DNA of 64,000 nt, from contig CAJJBF010000009.1 of the NCBI GenBank assembly GCA_905182375.1, forward strand, positions 479,984 to 543,983, written 5' to 3'. The notes beneath the pieces are model-generated. The model saw nothing but the letters and a program-made list of their open reading frames with translations, ran no database searches and had not been told where the DNA came from. The DNA comes from Flammeovirgaceae bacterium UBA4465. Lineage in GTDB: Bacteria > Bacteroidota > Bacteroidia > Cytophagales > Cyclobacteriaceae. The position numbers were made by a program, and so were the translations under genes. Shown one piece after another: positions 8,764 to 18,309 of the stretch (position 1 is its first letter; every line of letters begins with the position of its first letter).

Positions 8764-9948
8764 TCAAACCTCTTCTCTCTTTTGTACAGTCTTTAGAAAT
8801 ACCACCAGACCTATTAAGATCAAAGGTATACTAAGAATTTGACCCATATTGATAGGTAAACTCGCCTCAAAAGCTTCCTGATCCATTTTAAAAAATTCAT
8901 TGAAGAACCGGTCCCCCCAAAGGAGTACCATAAAGACACTAAAAATTAAACCGTCATTTAACGTAGCTCTTTTGTAATTCCATAGAGCCAATAAAATGAA
9001 GGCAATGATGAGACAAGCCAGAGCTTCATACAACTGCGGTGTATGCCGAAGGACCCCTGTAGCTTTAATTTCTATCTGCTCAACTCCCGCTTCATCAATG
9101 ATTTGATAATCAAGGCCTCCTCTTGACGAAGTAAAATCAACATGTTCCACCACTTCTTGATAATTGTTGAGACTGTAGGCCAATTGGCCATTTATAAAGT
9201 GTTTCATTGCTTCATCCGCTTGAACACCTGATTTCAATTTCAGAACCGCTTTCAAAGGTAAATATCCAGGATTTCCGGGATCATAGACCTCCTCCTCAAA
9301 GACTACTTCTTCAATTACATTTTCATCAAAATTCAATACTCCCTCAGTTGCCCTGGCATACACAACGCCGTAATCCGTTCCTGTTTTCACACCCTCCATT
9401 TCCGAATTCATGAAATTCCCGGTTCGGATAAGTGCTCCGGTAATGGCCACTACAATGGCCACCCTATCCAAAATCCATAAATAACTTTGACCTTCTTTTT
9501 TTCGCTTTTTTACAGAAAAACTTGTGGGAATAACCAAAATCCATTTCGACCTGATGTCATAATTAGCATATAACCAAAGGGCCACAAATATTCCAATCGC
9601 ACCCCCATGGCTGGCCAAACCTCCCTCCCAAATTTTCAAAATCTCAATAGGATCTGACAAATAATAACTGGGATTATAAAATAGGCAATGTCCCAGTCTA
9701 GCACCCAATATAGTGGCAATAACCATGAACGTAGTCAAGGTGTCCACATCCTTCTCAGAATGACCCTCTGCCTTGAAAATTCTATAAGAAATTTGTTGAC
9801 CGATAATAAATCCCATCGCAAACAATAAACCATACCACACAATGGGACGATCTGGTAAACCCAAAAAGGATAAGGGAATTTTAAAAATGACGGGATCAGG
9901 ACTCCAAATTATATATTCCAACAAAATCATAACTATGTTTTTCTCCAA
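8764..9948 (-). CDS. lgt: Prolipoprotein diacylglyceryl transferase
   Basis: An inner-membrane enzyme that transfers diacylglycerol from phosphatidylglycerol to the lipobox cysteine, the first step of lipoprotein maturation. Key motifs are present: RPIVWYGLLFAMGF (35-48), GARLGHCLFYNP (82-93), GGLASHGGAIG (109-119), RTGNFMNSE (175-183) and RHTPQLYEAL (301-310). At 394 residues it is about 100 longer than E. coli Lgt; much of the extra sequence is an acidic insertion at roughly 200-295 between the RxGNFxNSE and RHxxQLYE motifs, which would lie on the periplasmic side. The ATG at 9948 overlaps the trkH end by 16 bp; Met7 (9930) is the alternative start. It is the last gene of the trkA-trkH-lgt run. 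Confidence 0.94.
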   Translation of the reverse strand: MEKNIVMILLEYIIWSPDPVIFKIPLSFLGLPDRPIVWYGLLFAMGFIIGQQISYRIFKAEGHSEKDVDTLTTFMVIATILGARLGHCLFYNPSYYLSDPIEILKIWEGGLASHGGAIGIFVALWLYANYDIRSKWILVIPTSFSVKKRKKEGQSYLWILDRVAIVVAITGALIRTGNFMNSEMEGVKTGTDYGVVYARATEGVLNFDENVIEEVVFEEEVYDPGNPGYLPLKAVLKLKSGVQADEAMKHFINGQLAYSLNNYQEVVEHVDFTSSRGGLDYQIIDEAGVEQIEIKATGVLRHTPQLYEALACLIIAFILLALWNYKRATLNDGLIFSVFMVLLWGDRFFNEFFKMDQEAFEASLPINMGQILSIPLILIGLVVFLKTVQKREEV

Positions 9949-11390
9949 AAAAATGGGGTAAATAATATTAATACGGTAAAAAGCTCTAATCTACCCAATA
10001 ACATCAACAAAGAAAGTATCCATTTTCCAACGGTAGGCATATGCGCAAAATTAGCAACGGGCCCCACGGATCCGATCCCAGGCCCTACATTGCCTAGACA
10101 GGATGCGGCCGCACCCATAGCGGTCACCAAATCTACGCCTAGCAAGGCCATTCCCAAGGAACCTAAAGCAAAAATGGTCAGATATAACATGACAAAAGCA
10201 AGAATTTGAAAAGTAATTTCACCATTTACAGTCCTCCCATTGAGCCGCAAAGGCAATATGGCTGATGGATGAATTTGTCTGTTAAATTCCAAAAAGCTAT
10301 TCTTTACTAAAATTAAATGTCTGATTATTTTAATCCCCCCAGCCGTTGACCCTGCAGAAGCACCCACAAACATGAGAAAGAAAAAAAGCATGGTCAATAA
10401 AGGTGTCCAAGCCGTATAATCCTTTGTGATATATCCAGTAGTGGTGATAATTGAAACGACCTGAAAAATACTGTATCTAAACGAATCTATTAAATTTTCA
10501 TTTCCATTCATCCAGATCCCTAGCGTACAAAATATCGTGATAACCAAACAAAAAATACCATAGGTTCTGAATTCTTGATTCTGAAAGACTTTTTTTATCT
10601 TACCATGCAAACCAAAGTAAATCATGGTAAAATTAGTGCCCGCTAAAAACATGAACGTCACAATAATAAAATCTATATACGCCGAATCATAATAGGCAAT
10701 ACTGCTATTCTTCGTTGAAAATCCTCCACTAGCCATTGTCGTTAAACTGTGGTTTAATGCATCAAAAAAAGTCATATCTCCCACCATCAGGAAAATCATT
10801 TCTAATCCCGTGAAACCTATATAAATAATCCATAATCTCTTAGCGGTTTCTTTGATTCGAGGCTGAAATTTATCCGGTGAAATCCCAGGGGCTTCTGCTA
10901 CAAAAAGCTGCATACCGCCAATTCCCAAAATAGGCAATATCGCTACAGTAAGCACAATGATTCCCATACCACCTATCCATTGACTCATGCTTCTCCATAA
11001 CAAGATCCCTTTACTGACCGATTCAATATCTTCTAAAATCGTGGCCCCGGTTGTAGAAAATCCGGATAACGTTTCAAAAAATGCATCTGTGAAGTTTGTG
11101 ATCTCCCCACTCAGCATATACGGCAATGTTCCAATTAAAGACATCACCAACCAGCCAATAGTGACCACCAAATACCCTTCACGTTTACGTAATTCTTTAT
11201 TAATCGAATTACGTGTCAATAGCCACATGACCGTACCTAAAGATATGGCAATCAATGCAGATCCTAATAGAGCTCTAAAATCTTCACCTCCAAAATACCA
11301 GCTGAAAGGCAGACAAATCGACATGAAAATACCGTTGAGCACCATAAGAATGCTCATGATTTTAATGATTAATTTATAATTAAACATCAA
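9933..11390 (-). CDS. trkH: Trk-type K+ uptake channel subunit TrkH
   Basis: The membrane pore of the Trk/Ktr potassium uptake system, 485 residues as in E. coli TrkH/TrkG. It holds the four pore-loop repeats: TLSGFSTTGATIL (about 109-121), SLTTMASGGFSTKN (about 216-229), SIITTTGYIT (about 315-324) and AAASCLGNVGPGIG (about 436-449), each with the T-x-G-type selectivity element. It lies 3 bp after trkA, so gating protein and channel are co-transcribed. The genes are ordered trkA-trkH-lgt. Confidence 0.94.
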   Translation of the reverse strand: MMFNYKLIIKIMSILMVLNGIFMSICLPFSWYFGGEDFRALLGSALIAISLGTVMWLLTRNSINKELRKREGYLVVTIGWLVMSLIGTLPYMLSGEITNFTDAFFETLSGFSTTGATILEDIESVSKGILLWRSMSQWIGGMGIIVLTVAILPILGIGGMQLFVAEAPGISPDKFQPRIKETAKRLWIIYIGFTGLEMIFLMVGDMTFFDALNHSLTTMASGGFSTKNSSIAYYDSAYIDFIIVTFMFLAGTNFTMIYFGLHGKIKKVFQNQEFRTYGIFCLVITIFCTLGIWMNGNENLIDSFRYSIFQVVSIITTTGYITKDYTAWTPLLTMLFFFLMFVGASAGSTAGGIKIIRHLILVKNSFLEFNRQIHPSAILPLRLNGRTVNGEITFQILAFVMLYLTIFALGSLGMALLGVDLVTAMGAAASCLGNVGPGIGSVGPVANFAHMPTVGKWILSLLMLLGRLELFTVLILFTPFFWRKT

Positions 11391-11393
11391 AAA

Positions 11394-12734
11394 TTATTTA
11401 AAATAATGTTCCACTGCATGGATACACTCTGGTTTAGATAGTACGACGACACGATCCTCTGCCTCAAAATTAAAGTTTCCTCTTACCGTAAAACCCTTAT
11501 TTTTTCTAATAACCCCTCCGATTACCGCTGTCCGTGGGAAATCTAAATTGCGTAATTCATCAAGCAAAATCTTTGCCCCTTCTTTAACTTCGAATTCGAG
11601 TACTTCTGCATCCACTCCATGCACACTGGTGATATTGACTACCTCTCCTTTTCGTATGTGCCTAAAAATAAAATTAGCGGCAATAAGTTTTTTGTTGATC
11701 ATCGTATCTACGCCGATGCTTTGAGATAAATGAATATAATCAATGTTTTCAACCAAGGCTATGGTTTTCTTAACACCGGCATCCTTGGCCACCAATGAAG
11801 AAATGATATTGGTTTCGGAATTACCCGTTACAGCAATAAACGCATCCATGCTATCAATACCTTCCTCTTTTAGTAATTTTAAATCCCTTCCATCTCCGTT
11901 GATGATCATGGTATCGGGGAGTTCTTCTGCTAGGCGAAAACATTTTTCTTTGTCTTTTTCAATGAGCTTGATTTTATATTTTTTCTTCAGCTCCCGGGCC
12001 GTATTGATGCCAATCTTACTTCCTCCTAAAATCATTAAATGTTTGACCTCAGATTTAACTTTACCGGAAAGTTGTAAAATTTGATCAATCCCCGTCGGCT
12101 CAGCAATAAAATAAGCATGGTCATCTTTCTTGAATTTATTTTCACCATGCGGAATAATCGTCTCATTATCTCTGAGCAAAGCCACCGTGGTAAAATCATG
12201 ATTTGAAGCCATATAGGCCGTTTCGGTAAGAGTTTTATTGAGGAATTGAGATTCCTCATCAATGGTAATCCCCACTAAAGACAAAATGCCTTTATCAAAT
12301 TCGAAAGTATCTGTTAATGCCGTCTTTTTTAACAATCTCTTGATCTCCCGCGCCGCCAATAACTCTGGAGAAATGAGCTCATCAATACCCACATCTTTCA
12401 AGTTGAGAAGCTCTTTTTTCTTTAAAAATTCAATATTGGAAATTCGAGCAATGGTCCTCTTAGCACCCAATTTTTTACCAATGATGGCGGCAACGATATT
12501 GGTTTCTTGATCAGAAGTAACGGCAATCAATAAATCTGTTTTAGAAATATTGGCTTCAGTGAGAACACTAATGGACGTCGCACTACCCACGACAGTGACC
12601 ACATCAAATTGGTTTCTCGCTTGATCCAAAACACTGTCATCCTCATCAATGAGTGTAATGTCTTGCTCTTCTATTGCGAGTAATTTGGCTAAGTGAAATC
12701 CAAGTTCACCAGCACCTGCAATAACTATTCTCAT
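11394..12734 (-). CDS. trkA: Trk K+ transport regulatory protein TrkA
   Basis: The cytosolic peripheral subunit that gates TrkH in response to NAD(H) or nucleotides. The 446 residues form two RCK units: a first Rossmann fold starting at VIAGAGELGFHLAKLL (3-18) and a second at ILGGSKIGINTARELKKKY (about 235-253), each followed by a TrkA-C domain (SLVGITIDEESQFLNKTL; EVLEFEVKEGAKILLDEL). The acidic residue ending the second strand of each Rossmann fold (LIDED, LIEKD) favours NAD binding. The gene has a good -7 promoter element at 12760-12767 and opens the trkA-trkH-lgt operon. Confidence 0.94.
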   Translation of the reverse strand: MRIVIAGAGELGFHLAKLLAIEEQDITLIDEDDSVLDQARNQFDVVTVVGSATSISVLTEANISKTDLLIAVTSDQETNIVAAIIGKKLGAKRTIARISNIEFLKKKELLNLKDVGIDELISPELLAAREIKRLLKKTALTDTFEFDKGILSLVGITIDEESQFLNKTLTETAYMASNHDFTTVALLRDNETIIPHGENKFKKDDHAYFIAEPTGIDQILQLSGKVKSEVKHLMILGGSKIGINTARELKKKYKIKLIEKDKEKCFRLAEELPDTMIINGDGRDLKLLKEEGIDSMDAFIAVTGNSETNIISSLVAKDAGVKKTIALVENIDYIHLSQSIGVDTMINKKLIAANFIFRHIRKGEVVNITSVHGVDAEVLEFEVKEGAKILLDELRNLDFPRTAVIGGVIRKNKGFTVRGNFNFEAEDRVVVLSKPECIHAVEHYFK

Positions 12735-12759
12735 GTATTTTTTAACCTCATGGCCCCTG

Positions 12760-12767
12760 CAAATATA
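12760..12767 (-). promoter_or_regulatory. trkA promoter -7 element
   Basis: TATATTTG on the minus strand matches the Bacteroidota -7 consensus TAnnTTTG exactly. It ends 25 bp upstream of the trkA ATG, leaving a leader of about 20 nt. A clear -33 TTG is not seen at the usual distance. Confidence 0.5.
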
Positions 12768-12851
12768 TAGAGTTATCCTTTTTTAAATAACTATGCTCAA
12801 GTCAATCCCTGTGATTGAGATCCGAAAAACAGAATAAAACATAAATAGCAC

Positions 12852-14216
12852 CTAATTTTCAATCTTTTTGAAATAAATGTTAGCCGCTTTCATCACTTTA
12901 GGTGCCAATATCACCGCAGAAATCATGGTGGGAAAGGCCATCAAGCCATAAGCCATATCAACCAAACTCACGACCGCACCCAATGTAGCTACTGAACCCA
13001 CAATAATGATTCCTACATACCAATAATTAAAATACCATCCGTATTTAGCCCCTATGATAAAAGACAAGCATTTACGGCCATAATAAGACAATCCTACAAT
13101 AGTTGTAAATCCAAATACCAACACACAAAGTGCCAAAATATAGGAGCCCACCAAAGGGAGACTTGTCCGAAAAGCTTCTACCGTCAAGGTAATCCCACTT
13201 AATTCACTAGATTCCCAAACTCCGGTCGTTAGGATACATAAACCCGTTAATGTACACACCAATAAGGTGTCGATGGCAGGCCCCAGCATGGCCACAAGTC
13301 CCTCCCTGATCGGTTCTTCGGTTTTGGTAGCGCCGTGCATCATCGGAGCCGTACCGATACCTGCCTCATTAGAAAATGCCGCTCGGCGCGCCCCAGCCAA
13401 AATAATAGCCCCAACCGCACCCCCCAATACAGCATTTGCTGAAAAGGCATCCTCTATGATTAACAATAAGGAGGGAATAATATTTGATGCATTTAAAAAA
13501 AGGATGCAGCCTACACTGATTAAATAGAGTATGACCATCGCTGGCACCAAACGTGCTGCCCAAAGACCGATCCGCTGTATCCCGCCAAAAATAACGATGC
13601 CTGTTAAAAGAGTCAGAACCAGTCCCATAACCAAGTCTCCAGATAAAGAAGCTTCTATTCCAGCGGGTTGAAATACAATCTCATTGGCTGCAGCTATGAT
13701 TTGATTGGCTTGAAAAATGGGTGTGGCACCGAAAAAGCCTGCCACACAGAAAAATATGGCCAATGGACGCCATTTTTCACCCATTCCCTCGCTAATGACG
13801 TACATGGGACCCCCCTGTAAATCTCCATTGGAGTCTTTTCCCCGATACATAACCGCCAGAGTACACGTGAAAAATTTAGTAGACATACCAAAAATAGCAC
13901 TGATCCACATCCAAAAAATGGCCCCTGGGCCGCCTGTCGCTATGGCCACAGCTACACCACTGATATTTCCCATACCAATGGTCGCCGCCAAATGACTCGC
14001 CAAAGCCTGAAAATGACTGATCTCTCCTACATCATGGGCCTGATCATATTTTCCCGTCAACACCTTCAAAGCATGTCTTAGGTATTTAAAAGGGAGCAAC
14101 CTTGAATACATCATGAAGAAAAATCCTCCTCCCAACAAAAGGATGAGCAGCGGCAAGCCCCACACAAAGTTAGCGCCTTGAATAAAAAAATATTCGATCT
14201 GTTCTATGATCATCAA
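12852..14216 (-). CDS. Sodium:alanine/glycine symporter (AGCS family, AlsT-like)
   Basis: An inner-membrane Na+-coupled amino-acid importer of 454 residues, normal for the AGCS family. Signatures: FQALASHLAATIGMGNISGVAVAIATGGPGAIFWMW near 69-104 (the family signature region), KDSNGDLQGGPMYVISEGM, and GARRAAFSNEAGIGTAPMMHGATKTEEP near 276-302. About 10-11 helices are predicted. The most 5' start is TTG at 14216; the ATG immediately after it (14213) overlaps the tesA stop as TGATG, so translation is probably coupled to tesA. Substrate is most likely alanine or glycine, by family. Confidence 0.92.
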   Translation of the reverse strand: MMIIEQIEYFFIQGANFVWGLPLLILLLGGGFFFMMYSRLLPFKYLRHALKVLTGKYDQAHDVGEISHFQALASHLAATIGMGNISGVAVAIATGGPGAIFWMWISAIFGMSTKFFTCTLAVMYRGKDSNGDLQGGPMYVISEGMGEKWRPLAIFFCVAGFFGATPIFQANQIIAAANEIVFQPAGIEASLSGDLVMGLVLTLLTGIVIFGGIQRIGLWAARLVPAMVILYLISVGCILFLNASNIIPSLLLIIEDAFSANAVLGGAVGAIILAGARRAAFSNEAGIGTAPMMHGATKTEEPIREGLVAMLGPAIDTLLVCTLTGLCILTTGVWESSELSGITLTVEAFRTSLPLVGSYILALCVLVFGFTTIVGLSYYGRKCLSFIIGAKYGWYFNYWYVGIIIVGSVATLGAVVSLVDMAYGLMAFPTMISAVILAPKVMKAANIYFKKIEN

Positions 14217-14890
14217 TTCAATTCTAAAAGTGGCAACAACGTTTCCCAGACCAATTCAGCTATTAAAAGGTGGCCTTCTGGAGTAGGGTGAATGCCGTCA
14301 GGTAAGTTCAAACTAGGCCGGCCTGCAACATCCACAAGTAAAAAAGGGATCAGCACTGCCGCATTATTTTTGGCAAGTGTTGAAAAAATATTACGAAACT
14401 GGCGGGTATAGGCTTCCCCTAAATTTGGAGGAACTTCCATTCCAGTAATGACGATTTTCACCTCAGGGTTAATCAATTTTACTTTATCAATGATGACTTG
14501 TAGATTTTTGGGAGTCTCTTTTAATGGGAGCCCCCTAAGACCATCATTCGCCCCTAATTCCAAAATAAAAATATCGGGTACGGTTCGCAGCACCCAATCT
14601 ATCCTATTCTTACCACTGGCAGTGGTCTCTCCACTTAATCCGGCATTAATTACCTGATAGCTTAAGCCCAAAGAATCTATTTTTTGCTGAATAATGGCCG
14701 GAAATGCCTGATTCATATCTAATTGATAACCCGCGGTAATACTGTTCCCAAAAAATAAAATGACCTTTTTTTGAGAGGGGGGCAAGGATTCTGCGACCCC
14801 TTTTTCCGGCAAAGTAGGGGCCGATTTTTCTTTTTTTGGCCCCTGACAACCTACCCATAAAAGTACTAGGAAACCCATTAAAAATCTCAT
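14213..14890 (-). CDS. tesA: Arylesterase / TesA-like SGNH hydrolase lipoprotein
   Basis: A GDSL/SGNH esterase of the acyl-CoA thioesterase I / lysophospholipase L1 group. Met at 14890 (MRFLMGFLVLLWVGC) is the natural start because it opens directly onto a lipoprotein signal with lipobox WVGC; an upstream ATG at 14923 would add 11 residues. The four SGNH blocks are visible: FFGNSITAGY with catalytic Ser, INAGLSGETTASG, ELGANDGLRG, and the Asp/His dyad in LPDGIHPTPEGH. In E. coli TesA is a soluble periplasmic enzyme; here it would be lipid-anchored. Its divergent position beside ybbA-ybbP copies the E. coli tesA-ybbA-ybbP arrangement. Confidence 0.9.
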   Translation of the reverse strand: MRFLMGFLVLLWVGCQGPKKEKSAPTLPEKGVAESLPPSQKKVILFFGNSITAGYQLDMNQAFPAIIQQKIDSLGLSYQVINAGLSGETTASGKNRIDWVLRTVPDIFILELGANDGLRGLPLKETPKNLQVIIDKVKLINPEVKIVITGMEVPPNLGEAYTRQFRNIFSTLAKNNAAVLIPFLLVDVAGRPSLNLPDGIHPTPEGHLLIAELVWETLLPLLELN

Positions 14891-14989
14891 GATTTCGTCT
14901 TGATTAAGTTGTAAATTAGACAAGTCAAAGCATTAATATTCAAAAGGGGGCATTTAAAGATCTGAATCTGCTAAAGGACCTTTTAAAAT

Positions 14990-15013
14990 AAAAAAGGAAC
15001 TTTAACCTTTTTT
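14990..15013. repeat. 8-bp hairpin in the tesA/ybbA intergenic region
   Basis: AAAAAAGG (14990-14997) and CCTTTTTT (15006-15013) are perfectly complementary around an 8-nt loop. It sits between the divergent tesA and ybbA-like genes, so it could be an operator or a leader hairpin. It could also be chance in A/T-run-rich DNA. Confidence 0.35.
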
Positions 15014-15053
15014 AACCTCTTATATAAGCCTCGCTGATTTATTATTGTAGGAC

Positions 15054-15722
15054 ATGTCTGAAATTCTAAAAGTTAAGAGCTTATCTAAAGTATATGGCTC
15101 TAAAACCAATGCTCTCACAGTACTCAAGGATATTAATTTTTCTGTCCTCAAAGGTGAGTCTGTAGCCATTATTGGGCCCTCTGGTAGCGGGAAAACGACG
15201 TTACTTGGCCTTTGTGCCGGATTAGATCGTATGACAGAAGGAGAAATTATCTTGAACCACATCTCACTCAGTGAGCTTAATGAAGATGAATTGGCCCAAG
15301 TTCGCAATCAAAATATTGGTTTTGTTTTCCAAAATTTTCAATTGATTCCTACCTTAACGGCCCTTGAAAATGTCCAGGTTCCCTTAGAGCTACGAGGCGT
15401 AAAAAACACCATGGAACCCTCTATTGCCTTGCTCGAAAGAGTCGGTTTAGGTGCCCGTAAAAATCATTACCCCTCGCAACTATCTGGAGGTGAACAGCAA
15501 CGTGTCGCCATTGCCAGAGCCTTTTCAAACAATCCTGAAATCCTTTTTGCCGATGAACCCACGGGGAACCTAGATGAAGAAACAGGAAAATCTATTGAGG
15601 CCTTACTTTTTGAAATTAACAAAGAAAAAGGAACGACATTGATCATCGTCACCCATGACTTAGAGCTTGCTCAAAAGACCCATCAAATTATCAAAATCAA
15701 AGGGGGAACCATCATTCATTAA
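15054..15722 (+). CDS. ybbA: ABC transporter ATP-binding protein (LolD/YbbA-like)
   Basis: The ATPase subunit of a MacB/LolD-type mechanotransmission ABC system, 222 residues. Walker A GPSGSGKTTLLG (about 42-53), Q-loop FVFQNFQLIP, signature LSGGEQQRVAIARAF (about 142-156), Walker B ILFADEPTGNLD and H-loop VTHD are all intact. The DEPTGNLD form and the LIPTLTALENVQVPLELRG stretch are typical of the LolD/MacB/YbbA subgroup. It lies 15 bp before the YbbP-like permease and is divergent from tesA, which points to YbbA rather than LolD. Confidence 0.9.
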   Translation: MSEILKVKSLSKVYGSKTNALTVLKDINFSVLKGESVAIIGPSGSGKTTLLGLCAGLDRMTEGEIILNHISLSELNEDELAQVRNQNIGFVFQNFQLIPTLTALENVQVPLELRGVKNTMEPSIALLERVGLGARKNHYPSQLSGGEQQRVAIARAFSNNPEILFADEPTGNLDEETGKSIEALLFEINKEKGTTLIIVTHDLELAQKTHQIIKIKGGTIIH

Positions 15723-15737
15723 GACAGGCTTTAAACC

Positions 15738-18299
15738 GTGCATAAAAATTCTCCATTAAAAAAAATTAGATACGATCGCTCTTGGCCCTGGAAAATGGCC
15801 TGGAGAGATAGTAGAAAAAGTCGTGGTAAATTATTACTATTTATCGCTTCTATTTCATTGGGTATTGGTGCGCTGGTGGGCATCACTTCTTTTAGAGAAA
15901 ATCTCATGGATGAAATCGACGGCCAAGCAAAAAACTTGCTGGGTGCAGACGTTTCTGTTCGTGGTAAAGCTGAGTTACCTGATTCGTTATTTTTCCAAAT
16001 GTCCCGACTGAGCAAAGATGAATCTAATGAAGTTTATTTTGCTTCAATGATTCGGTTTCCCAGTACAGATGGCACCCGTTTGGTACAAATCCGCGCTTTA
16101 GAAGGTAACTACCCTTATTATGGAGACATAGAAACAGAGCCCCGCAGGGCCGCACAAGATTTTCGGATCGCGCAAAAAGCCTTAGTAGATGAAAAATTGA
16201 TGCTTCAATTTGGCGTTCAATTGGGTGATTCCATTAAGGTCGGGAACATCAGCTTTGAAATCGTCGGAAAAATACAGAAAATTCCTGGACAAAGTGACGT
16301 CGGTTCATCGGTTGCACCAGTAGTGTATATCCCCCTAAAGTATTTAGATGAGACGGGTCTAATCCAGAAGGGAAGTATCATCAACTACATCACTTATTTT
16401 CAATTCCATCCTGATATAGATACGACCAATGTTTTTGAAGAATCAAGAAATATTCTTGAGCAGGCGGGTTATGACGTAGATAATGTGGAAGACAGAAAAG
16501 CACAAACGGGCAGGGCTTTTAGAGATCTTTCTTCATTTTTGGAACTGATCGCATTTGCTGCCTTGTTATTGGGGTGTTTGGGTGTTTCAAGCTCAATTTA
16601 TGTATACATAAAAAGTAAAGTACAAATTGTAGCTGTCTTGCGCTGCATGGGTATGCAAGCCAAAGAAGCCATTAATATTTATTTAATTCAAGTGGGTTTT
16701 TTTGGCCTCATCGGTGCATCTATTGGCTGCCTTTTGGGAGTCGTCATTCATCTTTACTTGCCAAAAATCGCAAAATCATTTATTCCCTTTGATATTCAGC
16801 CAACCATTTATTGGCCTGCGATTATCGCAGGGTTGGTTATTGGTGTGGTTACCTCTATTCTCTTTGGATTACTGTCACTTATTGGATTGAGAAAAGTAAG
16901 TCCCCTCTCCGCCATTCGTTTTGGATATGAATCTTTAAAACTCAAATTAGATCTGCCCTTTTTCACTATCATTGGGAGTATTTTAATCTTCTTGTATCTG
17001 ATCATGTTTTGGCAACTTAAAGATGCGTTGGATGCTTTGATCAATATATCCATTCTTTTGGCAGCGTTGGCCTTGTTGTACGCCCTTGCCCATGGCCTGA
17101 ATGCGTTACTTAAAAAACTCCTGCCCAAGCAGATGGGGTTTGTATGGCGTCAAGGCATTTCAAACCTCTATCGACCCAATAATCAAACGGTGATTTTGGT
17201 GACGACTTTGGGTTTGAGTACGGCGTTTTTAGCGATGTTATATTTCATGCAAGGATTACTTGTAGATCGCGTATCTATCAGTGGTAAGAATGAACGACCC
17301 AATACCATACTTTTTGACATTCAAACCAACCAAAAAGAAGCTATTCGGACCTTGACTGAAGAATATGACCTTCCGGTCCTGCAAGAAGTTCCTGTCGTCA
17401 CCATGCGGTTGTTAGAAATCAATAATCAGACGCGTGATCAAGCCGACGCCGACTCCACTGTCGATCTTCCAAAATGGGCATTTAATCGAGAATATCGCGT
17501 AACCTATCGAGACACATTGATCAGTTCAGAAACGATCTCTCAAGGAACATGGCAGGGAAAATTAAAAAATCCAGATGATTCTATATTTGTTTCCATATCC
17601 GATGGATATGCCGAAAACTTAGGCCTTAACATTGGTGATCAATTGCTTTTTAATGTACAAGGAGCATTGATAAAAACCTATATAGGCAGTTTTCGTGAAG
17701 TAGATTGGCGTCGAGTGCAAACCAATTTTTTAGTCTTATTTCCCACTGGAGTTTTAGAACAAGCGCCCCAGTTCTATGTACTCATCACACGAATTAATCA
17801 AAATGATGTTTCTGCCCGCTTCCAGCAAGCCATTGTACGACAACATCCCAATGTATCCATCATTGACTTAGAACTCATCTTGAAGACCCTTGAAGATCTC
17901 CTGTCAAAAGTAGCTTTTGTCATTCAATTCATGGCCCTATTTAGTATCGGGACGGGATTGATTGTGATGATCAGTGCCATTGTCTTGAGTAAATTTCAGC
18001 GCATGCGCGAAAATGTTTTGCTTCGGACTATGGGGGCCTCCAAGGCCCAATTATGGAAGATCATCGCGGCTGAATATTTCTTTTTGGGGGGCTTAGGAGC
18101 ATTGGCAGGCCTCTTTTTAGCCGTCGTTTTTACCAGTCTATTGGGTTATTTCATTTTTGAATTTACCTATGTGCCCGACTTATTAGAAATCATGGGATTC
18201 TTTTTTGGGATCACTGCCCTCACCGTATGTATTGGCCTGCTCAACAGTCGCACCATCGTCCGGCAATCGCCTTTAACTATTTTGAGAAATGAAACTTAA
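15738..18299 (+). CDS. ybbP: FtsX-like ABC transporter permease (YbbP-like)
   Basis: A large inner-membrane permease, 853 residues with a GTG start at 15738. It has the double FtsX layout: an N-terminal helix (LLLFIASISLGIGALVGITS), a MacB-like periplasmic domain, a first three-helix FtsX block around 275-400 (ILEQ... then SSIYVYIKSKVQIVAVLRCMG), a second periplasmic domain, and a C-terminal FtsX block near 730-850 (MISAIVLSKFQRMRENVLLRTMGAS). Together with the preceding ATPase it probably extracts or moves a lipid or lipoprotein substrate. The partner TesA-like esterase next door suggests lipid or acyl-chain handling; that link is inference. Confidence 0.88.
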   Translation: MHKNSPLKKIRYDRSWPWKMAWRDSRKSRGKLLLFIASISLGIGALVGITSFRENLMDEIDGQAKNLLGADVSVRGKAELPDSLFFQMSRLSKDESNEVYFASMIRFPSTDGTRLVQIRALEGNYPYYGDIETEPRRAAQDFRIAQKALVDEKLMLQFGVQLGDSIKVGNISFEIVGKIQKIPGQSDVGSSVAPVVYIPLKYLDETGLIQKGSIINYITYFQFHPDIDTTNVFEESRNILEQAGYDVDNVEDRKAQTGRAFRDLSSFLELIAFAALLLGCLGVSSSIYVYIKSKVQIVAVLRCMGMQAKEAINIYLIQVGFFGLIGASIGCLLGVVIHLYLPKIAKSFIPFDIQPTIYWPAIIAGLVIGVVTSILFGLLSLIGLRKVSPLSAIRFGYESLKLKLDLPFFTIIGSILIFLYLIMFWQLKDALDALINISILLAALALLYALAHGLNALLKKLLPKQMGFVWRQGISNLYRPNNQTVILVTTLGLSTAFLAMLYFMQGLLVDRVSISGKNERPNTILFDIQTNQKEAIRTLTEEYDLPVLQEVPVVTMRLLEINNQTRDQADADSTVDLPKWAFNREYRVTYRDTLISSETISQGTWQGKLKNPDDSIFVSISDGYAENLGLNIGDQLLFNVQGALIKTYIGSFREVDWRRVQTNFLVLFPTGVLEQAPQFYVLITRINQNDVSARFQQAIVRQHPNVSIIDLELILKTLEDLLSKVAFVIQFMALFSIGTGLIVMISAIVLSKFQRMRENVLLRTMGASKAQLWKIIAAEYFFLGGLGALAGLFLAVVFTSLLGYFIFEFTYVPDLLEIMGFFFGITALTVCIGLLNSRTIVRQSPLTILRNET

Positions 18300-18309
18300 T
18301 AGATTAAAA

